A stretch of DNA of 64,000 bases, taken from contig NZ_JAAFKD010000002.1 in NCBI RefSeq assembly GCF_013299165.1, positions 62,001 to 126,000 on the forward strand, in the 5' to 3' direction. The notes under the pieces were generated by a model. That model was given only the letters and a program-made list of their open reading frames with translations, did no database searches and was not told where the DNA came from. The translations under genes and the position numbers were made by a program. This stretch comes from Microcoleus sp. bin38.metabat.b11b12b14.051. Lineage in GTDB: Bacteria > Cyanobacteriota > Cyanobacteriia > Cyanobacteriales > Microcoleaceae. Shown in pieces: positions 7,498-15,957 of this stretch (its first letter is position 1; the number at the start of each line of letters is the position of its first letter).

Positions 7498-10400
7498 CTA
7501 CTTAGTCTCAGGCATCAAACACTTATCAGAATCGCAGCCCGCAGGCCCGGAATCCATCATTTCACCCATGTCATAACGCCTTAAAGCTATGTGGAAAACC
7601 TCTGTTTCGCGACGCGATAAAGCCTCTGCAACCATTTTGGTGTAAGTTTCCTTATTTATCGGTTCAAAGGGCAAACGCGGGAAAGTTTCGAGAGCATCAA
7701 ACCGGGCTAACAGGGCTGCGGAAATATAGCCTTCGTCATCGCGAATCGCTTCGTAAATCCGAGTTCCCAAGCTTTCAACTTCATTTTCCCGCAGTTCAAT
7801 TGTGGCTGAAGTGTTGTGTCTGACATAGAACTTTTGCACTTGCATATAAAAGTCCATTTGCGCGGCCGCCGAGAACTTGTTAATGTCAATTTCATCAGCA
7901 CCGGGTAAGTCAGCCCAACTTACAGCAACTGGTATTTCTACCAGCCATTCCGTGCAGCGTTCATCGAAAGGATTGTTGAGCAAATTGCCGTTTTCATCTT
8001 TGTCAGATTGCGACGGAATCACGTTGTATCCGTAGTCGATGCAGGCGAGGGCTACGGGGTCGTTCTTGCGGAAAGTGATTCGGCGAATAAAACGCTGGGC
8101 TTTGGGCGGATGCCACCCCGGAGAAGCGCCTGTGAGCAGAGATTTGGTGCCGGATGGTTGCACGGTTGTGCAGCGATTGGGGCGTTTCAAGGAATGGCGA
8201 TCGCAATAATCCCATACTACCCGATTCACAATCTCCCGCCAACCAGTCAAATACTCTTCTTCCCGCTGTTTAAACGCAATTCCCTGGGGAGTTTGCGGGC
8301 GGCCTTCTACCCACCAGCGCAGCCACTCAACACCGAAAGCGTGAACGAAGAAATCGAACAATCCAGTAAAAGATACGCCGACAATCGGGTCTAATTCGCG
8401 GCTGTATTGGTAGCGGGGTTCGAGAAATTTGTGATTGAGAAGTACCGCAACAGATAGAGCTCCTGCTTTGAAAGCTTCCTCTTGTTCTTTGAAATTGTAA
8501 GGGTCAATTTGATTGAGGTGGATCTCAGACAAATTGCAGAAAAAATTCGAGCCGATTATTTCACCACAGGGGTTTAAACCTACACGAACTAACCGATGAT
8601 CTAATTCTTCATCAGTCAGTTTTGGATAGCATTTCTGTAACCAATCTTTAGCTTTTCCTTCGTTGTAAGCTTTCAAGAACTCAACTTTAAGACTAGGTGT
8701 AGAAAGTAAGTCAACGTTCGATCGAGCTACAGCTTCGCCGGCCCATTGAATCGCACCTTCGCCCGAATAATACTGTTTGCGGACGGCATCAATACATTCT
8801 TCTAGTGTAGGTTTGGTATGAAAAACTCGCGTATGATTTGCCATACGAAGGGCATCGCGTTCTGGATCGATTCTCCAGTTGCCACTTTCATCTTGTTGCC
8901 ACAAATTGTTTTTAGCATTTGCTCCTAGTTCATCACCAGATTCAAACTGACGCATTCCGGCGCTGTTGTGCACTAGCAAGCCATCAGCAATAAATTCGTG
9001 ATCACCTTCGACTTCAATATCGAAAGTTTCAGCTTCACCCGCCGGTGCTACAAACAGAACTTCTATTGGCAACCAGTGAGGATTTACTAAGTCTTCAGCT
9101 AAAAGAGTGTCAAAGTTAGCATCTCGGAAATATCCCGGTCTCCCTTTGGCATCGCTCCAGAGTACATCAGCCCTACAAATAGTTTCAGGTTTCCATCCTG
9201 TTGCTGCTAACTCTTTAGCAAATTGATAGGGTAAAGTCAGCCCATTCTTTTTAGCTAACTTGAGCGTGAAATCATCCCGCACTGCAAACTGATTAATTAA
9301 AGCTACAGCTACAGCTTGGGATTGCAAACCTCGAATGTGAATGCAGTGGCAACCGTCATAGATTTTGTCTCTACCTTTCAAAGTTTTAGGTTCGCGCTCG
9401 TACAAGGTAGTAGCAATTCCTAACGAGAGAGCTAGCTTTTGCACTTCTCGTAAAAACTCTAACTTGCTAGAGTTGACCAAAACATTTCGGGAAGGAGTGC
9501 CATCTGCATCGCTCAATCCTGCGATAAAAGCAGCTCTAATTTCAGGAGTACCTTTCCAAATTATTTCTGGAATTACTGGAACTCCCCAAGGCTGTTTGTA
9601 TTTTAAAAGTTCTTCAGCTAGATCTTTCCGATAAACCTTGATGAAGCCACAATTTCCCTTGCTCCCACAAGCAACAGTAGGAGTATATCCTAGATTGCGG
9701 AGGATACGAAGGCATTTTTCACCTAGTTTTCCCTCAAGTCGGGATTTAGAAAAAGCAAAGACAACTTCAGACTGTCCAGTTTTTCGCCGATTGGCATAGC
9801 CATCTCCAATATAAAAGCCTACCAGCCAAGCATAATCAGTGCTAGCACAATCAGCACCTTTATTATGAGGGACGGATATGAGACGATCGCCCTTTTGCAA
9901 TTCGCCTGCATATTTCCAAGTGTAAGACCGCAGTCCGTCATAGACAGCAACGCGATGATTAGCAGTACAGCGAATCGAAGTCACTGGGGTACGGATTTCT
10001 ACAACATCCTGAGTACCTTGGATAAATTTATTAACAACAGGACGATATTCACCGGATGAAGTTAACACCAACTCCCCAACCTGAATATCTTGGATCGGCT
10101 TCATGCCAGAAATCGCTGAAACCTTTGTCCCGTAAGCGATACATCTGCGTATGTTGCCCGCCACGATTGTGACCGCAGCTTCGTCAATCAATACACAACA
10201 TTCAACTGAATTTAACTGCCGCCCTTGAGCCTTATTTAAAATTGCCGCACACCGCTGATAAAGTTCCGGCAATTTCACCGGATTTGCGACTCCGCCAAAG
10301 CCTTTTAAAGGTTCTCCTACCGGGCGAACGTCGCTTAAGTCGATGAAGATTTCAGCTTCTCCTGCAAATCTTTCATCTGTGGATAATTCCAGCAGAGTTT

Positions 10401-10980
10401 GATAGGATTTTACCCAGCCTTGGCGGGAATCTCCGACATAGATAGTGGCGGTTTTTTCGTCTATTTTTACTTCGGTTTCTTGGCGGCGGGATGCAGCGGG
10501 TGTTGAGCCGATCGCACCTTGCACTGTTACGGTTAAGCGGTTGCGAATGGGCGGCAGTCGATCGATATATTTTGGTTCCAAGACTGCACCGGTGCCGCAG
10601 CCCATCATTGCCAAATCCATCAACAAGCCAAAGGCGCGCCAGTCAAGAATGTTGGTTGAGGAACAGTTATAAGCGCCGGAAAAGTTCTCTGGCTGTTCGA
10701 TCCATTTGCTGCCACCTACCCACAGCCAGCGCCCTGAAGCGAGGGTTTTGAGCTCGTTTTGCATCCGGTGCAGCAGTTGTGTTTCTTCGGAGGTGAGGTT
10801 TCCCAGCTTCTGTAAACCCTTGACGGTTCGATCGCACACTTCGGCCCAAGTCTCCCGCCCTGTCTCGGTACGGCGGCTGTAAGTCCTGAAAAATACTGGA
10901 TTGGCTGCGGGTGCTGTTTCGGGAAAATCGGACAGGTTGCGTTTTTCGCTGGCACTCGATCGCTCTAATTCTCGAACCAT
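7498..10980 (-). CDS. nrdJ: Adenosylcobalamin-dependent (class II) ribonucleotide reductase with intein
   Basis: A 1160-residue precursor: extein residues 1-279, an intein at 280-672 and extein 673-1160. The spliced enzyme would have 767 residues, the size of monomeric class II reductases of the Lactobacillus RTPR type that reduce ribonucleoside triphosphates with coenzyme B12. Visible landmarks are FSGAYNCSSTN (redox Cys), NPCGEI (thiyl-radical Cys), FCNLSEIHL, PSGTKSLLTGASPG and a C-terminal CDSDKC pair that re-reduces the active site. As the apparent sole RNR in view it supplies dNTPs without iron-oxygen chemistry. It is transcribed alone and followed by a strong terminator at 7438-7476. 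Start ATG 10980 gives the usual short N-terminal extension. Confidence 0.96.
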   Translation of the reverse strand: MVRELERSSASEKRNLSDFPETAPAANPVFFRTYSRRTETGRETWAEVCDRTVKGLQKLGNLTSEETQLLHRMQNELKTLASGRWLWVGGSKWIEQPENFSGAYNCSSTNILDWRAFGLLMDLAMMGCGTGAVLEPKYIDRLPPIRNRLTVTVQGAIGSTPAASRRQETEVKIDEKTATIYVGDSRQGWVKSYQTLLELSTDERFAGEAEIFIDLSDVRPVGEPLKGFGGVANPVKLPELYQRCAAILNKAQGRQLNSVECCVLIDEAAVTIVAGNIRRCIAYGTKVSAISGMKPIQDIQVGELVLTSSGEYRPVVNKFIQGTQDVVEIRTPVTSIRCTANHRVAVYDGLRSYTWKYAGELQKGDRLISVPHNKGADCASTDYAWLVGFYIGDGYANRRKTGQSEVVFAFSKSRLEGKLGEKCLRILRNLGYTPTVACGSKGNCGFIKVYRKDLAEELLKYKQPWGVPVIPEIIWKGTPEIRAAFIAGLSDADGTPSRNVLVNSSKLEFLREVQKLALSLGIATTLYEREPKTLKGRDKIYDGCHCIHIRGLQSQAVAVALINQFAVRDDFTLKLAKKNGLTLPYQFAKELAATGWKPETICRADVLWSDAKGRPGYFRDANFDTLLAEDLVNPHWLPIEVLFVAPAGEAETFDIEVEGDHEFIADGLLVHNSAGMRQFESGDELGANAKNNLWQQDESGNWRIDPERDALRMANHTRVFHTKPTLEECIDAVRKQYYSGEGAIQWAGEAVARSNVDLLSTPSLKVEFLKAYNEGKAKDWLQKCYPKLTDEELDHRLVRVGLNPCGEIIGSNFFCNLSEIHLNQIDPYNFKEQEEAFKAGALSVAVLLNHKFLEPRYQYSRELDPIVGVSFTGLFDFFVHAFGVEWLRWWVEGRPQTPQGIAFKQREEEYLTGWREIVNRVVWDYCDRHSLKRPNRCTTVQPSGTKSLLTGASPGWHPPKAQRFIRRITFRKNDPVALACIDYGYNVIPSQSDKDENGNLLNNPFDERCTEWLVEIPVAVSWADLPGADEIDINKFSAAAQMDFYMQVQKFYVRHNTSATIELRENEVESLGTRIYEAIRDDEGYISAALLARFDALETFPRLPFEPINKETYTKMVAEALSRRETEVFHIALRRYDMGEMMDSGPAGCDSDKCLMPETK
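8965..10143 (-). other. Intein with LAGLIDADG homing endonuclease inside NrdJ
   Basis: The intein covers precursor residues 280-672 (393 aa). It starts with Cys1 (CIAYGTKV) directly after GNIRR and ends VHN before Ser+1 (SAGMRQF), so all splice-site residues for standard protein splicing are present: Cys1, the block B TANH, the C-terminal His-Asn, and Ser+1. Two DOD-type endonuclease motifs are intact (LVGFYIGDGYA and FIAGLSDADGT), each with its acidic residue. It is therefore predicted to splice and possibly still to home. The insertion point lies in the highly conserved GNIRR/SAGMRQ segment, a typical intein target. Confidence 0.95.
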
Positions 10981-11184
10981 AGGTTGTGTACTGACGTGTC
11001 GGAATATATCAAACTACGAATATACAACAGGATTCAGATTTAGGGTAAAAGCTTGACAAATTTGACAATTTGCACTAAATATGGGGCCTCGGACTCGGGA
11101 AGCTCGATCGGGCGATCGGTCAAAAACTTCAGCAAAAACCCGATTTCTACCAGAAACCGGGTAATGCACAAACCTTGTCAATTG
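10981..11184. other. Intergenic: nrdJ upstream region
   Basis: This holds the presumed nrdJ promoter, but no -35/-10 pair or cobalamin-riboswitch core (B12 box) that I can recognise. Near 11130-11163 lie two oppositely oriented copies of the acccg/cgggt motif (aaacccgatttct and agaaaccgggta), members of the dispersed agaaaccgggtttct repeat. Confidence 0.5.
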
Positions 11185-11472
11185 TCAATTCTTTGTCAAT
11201 AAAAACTCAATATTGGGTAACAGCGGGTCTTGAACAACCCCCACACCATTAAATCCCCAACGTTCCAGTAGCTTTTTCACCGACGAACCGGAGATAGATT
11301 CTACTGCAAATCGATCGGCAACCTCGGCCGCGTGAGCGTTGAGATAGCTCAAAGCATCATAGTCTTCGCGAAACATCAGCAAGTAACTAACTGCCGAATC
11401 TGGATTGGGATTAGCGGAGAGATATTTGCCATCCGCGCGAGAACGTAGCAAGTAAAAAACTTGGGATAACAT
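11185..11472 (-). CDS. Small hypothetical protein
   Basis: A 95-residue soluble protein without signal peptide or obvious catalytic motif. It starts MLSQVFYLLRSRADGKYL and has the composition of a genuine small cytoplasmic protein, with no competing longer frame. I do not recognise the family; similar short proteins occur in filamentous cyanobacteria as far as I can recall. It lies alone between nrdJ and a disrupted gene, with a short ttgggaa heptamer array just upstream (11507-11532). Confidence 0.6.
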   Translation of the reverse strand: MLSQVFYLLRSRADGKYLSANPNPDSAVSYLLMFREDYDALSYLNAHAAEVADRFAVESISGSSVKKLLERWGFNGVGVVQDPLLPNIEFLLTKN

Positions 11473-11506
11473 TTTATCTTTTTTGTCAAAATAATATGTT
11501 ACCTCA

Positions 11507-11532
11507 AATTGGGAATTGGGAATTGGGAATTG
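11507..11532. repeat. Heptanucleotide repeat (ttgggaa)n
   Basis: About 3.7 perfect period-7 units upstream of the 95-residue gene. It is the same unit as the long array at 27230-27324, in the reverse orientation. Confidence 0.85.
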
Positions 11533-11600
11533 CCCAAACGATTAGACTTGCATTGCATCTTTGATAGAGCCGGTCAACCGCAGATGCAAGGTAGATCAAC

Positions 11601-11647
11601 GCAGATGGACGCAGATATTTTCAAGATAAGAGAGCGAATAAATGCAA
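11601..11647. repeat. Dispersed repeat shared with 55745-55791
   Basis: The 47-bp segment around gcagatattttcaagataag recurs with few changes at 55745-55791. It is preceded by degenerate cgcagat units. Nothing else was found in the surrounding 11533-11703 intergenic stretch. Confidence 0.75.
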
Positions 11648-11703
11648 TCCAAGTCGATTTTAGATTGCCCTAAAGTCAATCTAAAATCGCTGGAATTTAG
11701 CAT

Positions 11704-12036
11704 TTAAATCAAAGTCAGTGCCAAACCTTTAATCGATCGCCCGTCGCCAATTTGACCGACGATCGAAGCCCGACCAGTCGTCAGATTAATATTGTACAGG
11801 CTCGAAACTCCGCCAACATCGATCGCAGCCAAAGCCGTTTCGTTGCCGCCAACACTCCTGATATCAAAGCCAAGGACGGTAGAAGCGTCAATTCCCAAAG
11901 ATCCGATCGTATTCAACACTCCATTATTCGGCGGATCTTGCCGCACCAAAACATCCGAATTGCTGTCAATTACAAACAGCGTTGTCGAAGTCGCCCCGGC
12001 AAAGTTATTCACATAGGTAGCCCCCGCGCCGGCGGC
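11704..12036 (-). pseudogene. DUF4394-like gene, C-terminal fragment cut by a MITE
   Basis: The encoded C-terminal part reads AGATYVNNFAGATSTTLFVID, then SLGIDASTVLGFDIR, ALAAIDVGGVSSLYNINLTTG and the final IKGLALTLI. This is the repeating beta pattern of DUF4394 domains (surface or periplasmic proteins of unknown function). The frame formally continues to an ATG at 12078, but residues before GAGATYV are translated from the terminal repeat of the MITE at 12036-12234 and are not part of the family. No matching N-terminal half is found on the other side of the MITE, so the 5' part of the gene has been lost. Probably not functional. Confidence 0.8.
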
Positions 12037-12234
12037 TACGGTGTACACACAAGTCGAGTTGGAAATCAAATGACGCAAAAAAACGGAAATTTATTTTTTA
12101 AATCCTTGATTTCCCGTCAGCCATTATCAATAAATTAAAACTATTGATAATAGGATCGAGCGTCTAAAAACCTTGTCTAAATGCGGGTTGTGTCAGACAC
12201 AGCAAGGTTTTGGCAAGTTGTGTGTACGCGGTAG
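12036..12234. mobile_element. MITE family A, copy 1 (199 bp)
   Basis: It begins ctacggtgtacacacaag and ends ttgtgtgtacgcggtag, giving imperfect terminal inverted repeats of about 17 bp. It has exactly the same length as the copy at 18150-18348 and differs from it at about 25 positions counted by eye. There is no coding capacity. Flanks show no target duplication here (left ends ggcgg, right begins ctcaa), consistent with an adjacent deletion that removed the 5' half of the DUF4394-like gene. Confidence 0.9.
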
Positions 12235-12323
12235 CTCAATAAATCGGGGTAGGCTACCGTGTTGGGAACGATTTTGCGATGTTTGAGACTTATCAGTGAG
12301 CGATTTCCCCCGATTTATTGAGC
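12234..12323. repeat. 90-bp inverted-repeat segment abutting MITE A
   Basis: Perfect 16-bp arms gctcaataaatcgggg (12234-12249) and its inverse (12308-12323) bracket a short unique core. It touches the right end of MITE copy 1. It may be a second small element that came with the deletion. The remaining intergenic DNA to 12642 is AT-rich and must hold the promoter of the ECF sigma gene; no clear motif is visible. Confidence 0.7.
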
Positions 12324-12642
12324 GGATACATATTAACTTTGTCAAGTTAAAGCGTTTGCAGCCTCAAAAAACTCAAATGGGTTCTATATAAAATCGCTTC
12401 CTGTCGCCTGATTCAGTTTAAGAAAAACAAGAAATGTAAAGTTTTGATACAACCATACCAGCCCCATAAATTTTATGCAAGACTTGGATTGTCAAGAAGT
12501 GGGCGGTATATTTAATTCAGAAAGTAGAACTTTTTTTAACTAATACTACATGACTTAATAGCCCAGTAGAAATGCTAGATTAGCAGATTAGTTATTATTG
12601 CAAAAACTCAAAACATTTTTGTAAATCTCCTTTAGTTATCTC

Positions 12643-13485
12643 ATGAAAAATCCAGTGTATTTAGAAAATCGAATAAAAGTGAAAGATTTTCGGGTTAAGA
12701 AGGATGAGAGGGATGACACCGACTTTTGGCAGTTGTGGTTGCAGCATCAAGACTATCTCTATAAGCGCTGCCTGAGTTGGATGAAAGGCAATCACGAGCA
12801 AGCTGAAGAAGCGCTCAGTCGAGCCAGAATCAAAGCTTGGGAAAAATGGCTTGAAGTTGCAAGTAAAGTTACTAATCCCAAAGCGTGGCTGACTAAACTA
12901 ACTCACAACCTCTGCATGGATATGCACCGAGAACGTGTTAAAGCAGCCATAAGAATCGATAGATTTGAAAAAATTGCTGCTACAGAAGACTCGTCTGTTT
13001 TTGCTAGCATGACATCTCCAGAAGCAATAATTATAAACCGTGAATTGGATGCTTGCATCCGCAATGCTGTGGATGCTTTACCAACAAAACTCCGTACTGC
13101 TTTTCTCCTGCGCTGCTACCAAGAAATGCCGTACCAAGAAATTGCCAAACAACTGGCAATCTCCAACGACAGCGCGCGAAAAAGGGTGCAACAAGCACGA
13201 ATAATTCTGCAAAAAAAGTTGCACAGCTATGTTTTAGGCTTAGATAACTCCCAATTGCAAGAACCAACTTGTTCGAGCGAAACGGAAGTAAGAAAAATAG
13301 ATACAAAACCTGGATTTTCTATTGTAAAAAACAATAAAAAACAGGTTAGTTGCGACAAATTGCCAACTACAAAAATATTGATAAATACAAGGTGTACTTC
13401 AGGATTAATTAATTACAAAATTACTGCAATATGTCTGGAAAAACTCCCGCATATATGGTACAGCTCGTCCAGCTTTCTGGATTAG
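12643..13485 (+). CDS. ECF-type RNA polymerase sigma factor
   Basis: A 280-residue sigma-70 family protein. Region 2 spans about 30-100 (DFWQLWLQHQDYLYKRCL, then WLTKLTHNLCMDMHRERV) and region 4 spans about 130-195, with a clear HTH (QEIAKQLAISNDSARKRV). It lacks the regions 1 and 3 of primary sigma factors. After residue 200 there is a tail of about 80 residues with no similarity that I recognise. The next gene (TPR protein) starts 2 bp after this stop if its ATG at 13488 is used, so they form an operon, and the TPR protein may be a partner or target. No anti-sigma factor is visible nearby. Confidence 0.88.
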   Translation: MKNPVYLENRIKVKDFRVKKDERDDTDFWQLWLQHQDYLYKRCLSWMKGNHEQAEEALSRARIKAWEKWLEVASKVTNPKAWLTKLTHNLCMDMHRERVKAAIRIDRFEKIAATEDSSVFASMTSPEAIIINRELDACIRNAVDALPTKLRTAFLLRCYQEMPYQEIAKQLAISNDSARKRVQQARIILQKKLHSYVLGLDNSQLQEPTCSSETEVRKIDTKPGFSIVKNNKKQVSCDKLPTTKILINTRCTSGLINYKITAICLEKLPHIWYSSSSFLD

Positions 13486-13487
13486 AA

Positions 13488-15065
13488 ATGAATGCTTACC
13501 TCGTTTTAGAAGAGAAGCCTAACCGACAAGAACAGAAACTGAAAACCTTAAGCAATTACGTGCAGCAGTATCCTTCGGGATGGAAGAAACGTTTAGAATT
13601 AGCCGATCGCCTTTACAGTTCGGGACAGTGGCAACAAGCCGTTCAGGAATACCGCCAAGTGCTCGTTCGCCAGCCCCGTTTGATGGATGTGTGTCTGCAA
13701 CTGGGGAAAATTTTGCATCTCATGGGAAACAATACAGAGGCGATCGCAGCTTATCAAAATGCTTTGCCGTTGTCGCACCATATTTCAACTCAACAGCATA
13801 TCAATGGCTTAATTGAAGCTTGTCGCGATCGCCCTTTCACAGCCGTTCAACTCTTCTCCTGTGCCGCCTCCGCAGAACCCGACAACCCCGCCCACTGGTA
13901 CGCCCTAGCGCAGGTTCACTTGGATGCAGAATCCCCTGTGGCAGCGCTGCGTGCCTTTGAAGCCGTCTTATCCCTCAACCCAGATGATGCTGTTGCTTTA
14001 AGCCAGAGTTGCCCTCTGTTGTTAGTTAGCGGCAACTTTCAAGAAGCCGAGAGGCGTTTGGAAAGAACGATCGAATTAGCTCCCAATGATTGTCGCGCGA
14101 TCGAATTGCTAGCGACTTATCGCTGCCACCGAGGGTTAATTTCCGGCGATGAGGGCAAACACACCAAGCAATTGATAAAAGCTGCCTTAGCTTTGACTCC
14201 TAATTCTGCCAGCGCTCATCAGGTTTTGTCATTTTACCATCTGTGCCGGGGCGAGCGGGACAAAGCAATTGCACTGTTGCTCGAGTTTACGCAGGCACAC
14301 CCCAAAAGTCCTAATGGCTGGTATCACTATGCCCGGTGTCTCTTCCACACTAGCAATTCCCAGGCAGCAGCCGATGCAATTTTGAAAGCTTATGCGCTGT
14401 ATCAGAAAGACAGTGAAATCTATCGCGCACTGTGCGAGATTTTGCCTGCTGCCGGCAGATTGGAGGAATTTCGCATCAATTCCCCCGATGCCTCCTTCAA
14501 CAAGGGGGGGCAAGAACATCAACCGATCGAAACTACTTCCCCTTCCCTCATAGAAGAAATGCTAGAACGCTTTCCCCATCGGTGGAGTATTTGGGTGACA
14601 GCAGGGAGGGTATTGGTGGAAACATTTAAGGATTGCGATCGCGGTTGCGTACTTTCTGCCAAGGGGCCGCAACTTCAGCCGGATCTAGCCGACGCTTGGT
14701 TTCGACACGGGCGGGTGTTGGCTTTAGCGGGGAGACACCAAGAAGCAGTTGAAGTGATGCTGCGGGGGTGGGAATGCTTGTCAGAAGGGGGTTACGTGCG
14801 ATCGCTCCCTGCGGTGGCATGGCTGGCAGAAAGTTATCGGGAATTGGGAGAAGAGGCAAAAAGTCGGCGATGGTGGGAAGCAGCCTTGCATCTGGCCAAA
14901 ACATTAAAGGAGTTTAACCCGGTGACGGCTGATTACTGGCAAGGGAAAGTATTGCTGGCATTGGGCGATCGATCGGGTGCCAAACAAGCTTACCGCAAGG
15001 CACTGTCCGAGCAATTGTTTTACCCCGCACGTTCTGAAGTTAAAGACGTTTTAAAACATTTGTGA
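13488..15065 (+). CDS. Tetratricopeptide-repeat protein
   Basis: About 525 residues from ATG 13488 (MNAYLVLEEKP); the frame is open to 13431, but that earlier start would overlap the sigma gene. It is made mostly of TPR-like helical pairs (WQQAVQEYRQVLVRQPRLMD, AALRAFEAVLSLNPDDAVAL, QEAERRLERTIELAPN, HQEAVEVMLRGWE). There is no signal peptide and no catalytic domain. A short stretch SPDASFNKGG at 14478-14515 is repeat-derived (see findings). A scaffold or interaction role is likely, possibly with the sigma factor encoded just upstream. A 90-bp decayed duplicate of 14575-14665 lies at 15437-15530. Confidence 0.85.
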   Translation: MNAYLVLEEKPNRQEQKLKTLSNYVQQYPSGWKKRLELADRLYSSGQWQQAVQEYRQVLVRQPRLMDVCLQLGKILHLMGNNTEAIAAYQNALPLSHHISTQQHINGLIEACRDRPFTAVQLFSCAASAEPDNPAHWYALAQVHLDAESPVAALRAFEAVLSLNPDDAVALSQSCPLLLVSGNFQEAERRLERTIELAPNDCRAIELLATYRCHRGLISGDEGKHTKQLIKAALALTPNSASAHQVLSFYHLCRGERDKAIALLLEFTQAHPKSPNGWYHYARCLFHTSNSQAAADAILKAYALYQKDSEIYRALCEILPAAGRLEEFRINSPDASFNKGGQEHQPIETTSPSLIEEMLERFPHRWSIWVTAGRVLVETFKDCDRGCVLSAKGPQLQPDLADAWFRHGRVLALAGRHQEAVEVMLRGWECLSEGGYVRSLPAVAWLAESYRELGEEAKSRRWWEAALHLAKTLKEFNPVTADYWQGKVLLALGDRSGAKQAYRKALSEQLFYPARSEVKDVLKHL

Positions 15066-15079
15066 ACTTTTATTTCTAT

Positions 15080-15252
15080 CAATACTTCGGACAGTTTTAG
15101 ATGCGATAGAGTGTCCGAAACCCTTGCTGGCTATATGGTAGACTATGTTTTTAAGGTTTAAGTCCAGCCCTAAGTTTCCTAAAATGCGTTAATAATGGCA
15201 GGGCTTCCTCCGCAAGGCTTACAGGGTCGTTAAAAAACTGTCCGAACTATTG
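15080..15252. mobile_element. MITE-like element, family D (173 bp)
   Basis: Terminal inverted repeats of 19 bp with one mismatch: caatacttcggacagtttt on the left and the inverse of caatagttcggacagtttt on the right. There is no ORF inside. No target duplication is visible, so the boundaries are less certain than for families A-C. Confidence 0.6.
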
Positions 15253-15436
15253 TCAGAGGGCAGTTTGTGAAATTTTTCGAGTTAGAGGCAATTTTTTCAA
15301 AATAGGTGGGTAAGTCGAAAAAAGCCTCAAAAGTAGAACAAAATAGTAACAAAACTTCATAAGTCTAGCTAAACCTGTTTCACCTACCCTCGTGCTGGGT
15401 AGAGTAACTATCTAGACAAGTCGATGCAGTAAGCCT

Positions 15437-15530
15437 TACCCCCACCGCTGGAGTATTTGGGTGATAGCAGGGCGGGTACTGGTGGAAACATTTAAAGATC
15501 GCGATCGCGGGTGCGCGCTTTCTGCTGTAA
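15437..15530 (+). pseudogene. Decayed duplicate of an internal part of the TPR gene
   Basis: The segment matches 14575-14665 closely: both contain ggagtatttgggtga, then cagggcgggt or cagggagggt, then ggtggaaacatttaa, a gcgatcgcgg site, and ctttctgc. No start, no continuous frame and no homology on either side. It is probably the remnant of a tandem copy of the TPR gene whose remainder has been deleted or overwritten by MITEs. Confidence 0.8.
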
Positions 15531-15638
15531 GGTTTTGCTGCAAAAAAGCAGATTTTTTTCGACTTTTGCGCCTATTTTGCCAAAAATGCTCGTAACTCAA
15601 AAAATTCCCAAATCGATCTGCGCGAGCGTCTTATAGAT

Positions 15639-15774
15639 CAATACGGTTTACTTAAGGATTTTTGACGAATTTCTTAAGCCAACCATATTGCGGTAGGGGT
15701 GGGTTTAGCGAATAATTCATGAAATAATCGACTGTATTAAGGCAAAACCCACCCAATACAAGTAAACCGTATTG
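15639..15774. mobile_element. MITE family B (136 bp) with 10-bp target duplication
   Basis: Perfect 15-bp terminal inverted repeats caatacggtttactt and inverse. A direct repeat tcttatagat flanks it on both sides (15629-15638 and 15775-15784). An inner inverted pair (gggtgggttt/aaacccaccc) adds secondary structure. No coding capacity. Confidence 0.92.
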
Positions 15775-15908
15775 TCTTATAGATAGAGCAAGCAAAAGCG
15801 AGAGCGATCGAGCGTTTGTTTGCTGAGGCTTGTCAGAGATACAAGCTCTGATTAACAAGTCTCAAATGTGCAAAAACTTTTCAAACTAACAATTGAGAGG
15901 AAAAAACA

Positions 15909-15950
15909 ATGAAAGCAACAATCAACCAGATGATAAAAGCAGGGAGATGA
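15909..15950 (+). CDS. Possible 13-residue leader peptide before hydrolase gene
   Basis: An ATG at 15909 with a purine-rich Shine-Dalgarno (gagagg) opens a short frame, MKATINQMIKAGR, ending in TGA at 15948-15950. Its stop lies 8 bases before the hydrolase ATG, and its last codons contain the likely ribosome-binding site (aggga) of that gene. Translational coupling is possible. It could equally be chance; no attenuator stems were identified. Confidence 0.3.
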   Translation: MKATINQMIKAGR

Positions 15951-15957
15951 CTCATCT

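Noticed and set aside
8008-8394. 128-residue ORF antisense to nrdJ
   Set aside because: Shadow frame of a strongly conserved gene; no start signal.
10981-11184. Cobalamin riboswitch before nrdJ
   Set aside because: No B12-box or supporting stems could be recognised; a covariance search would be decisive.
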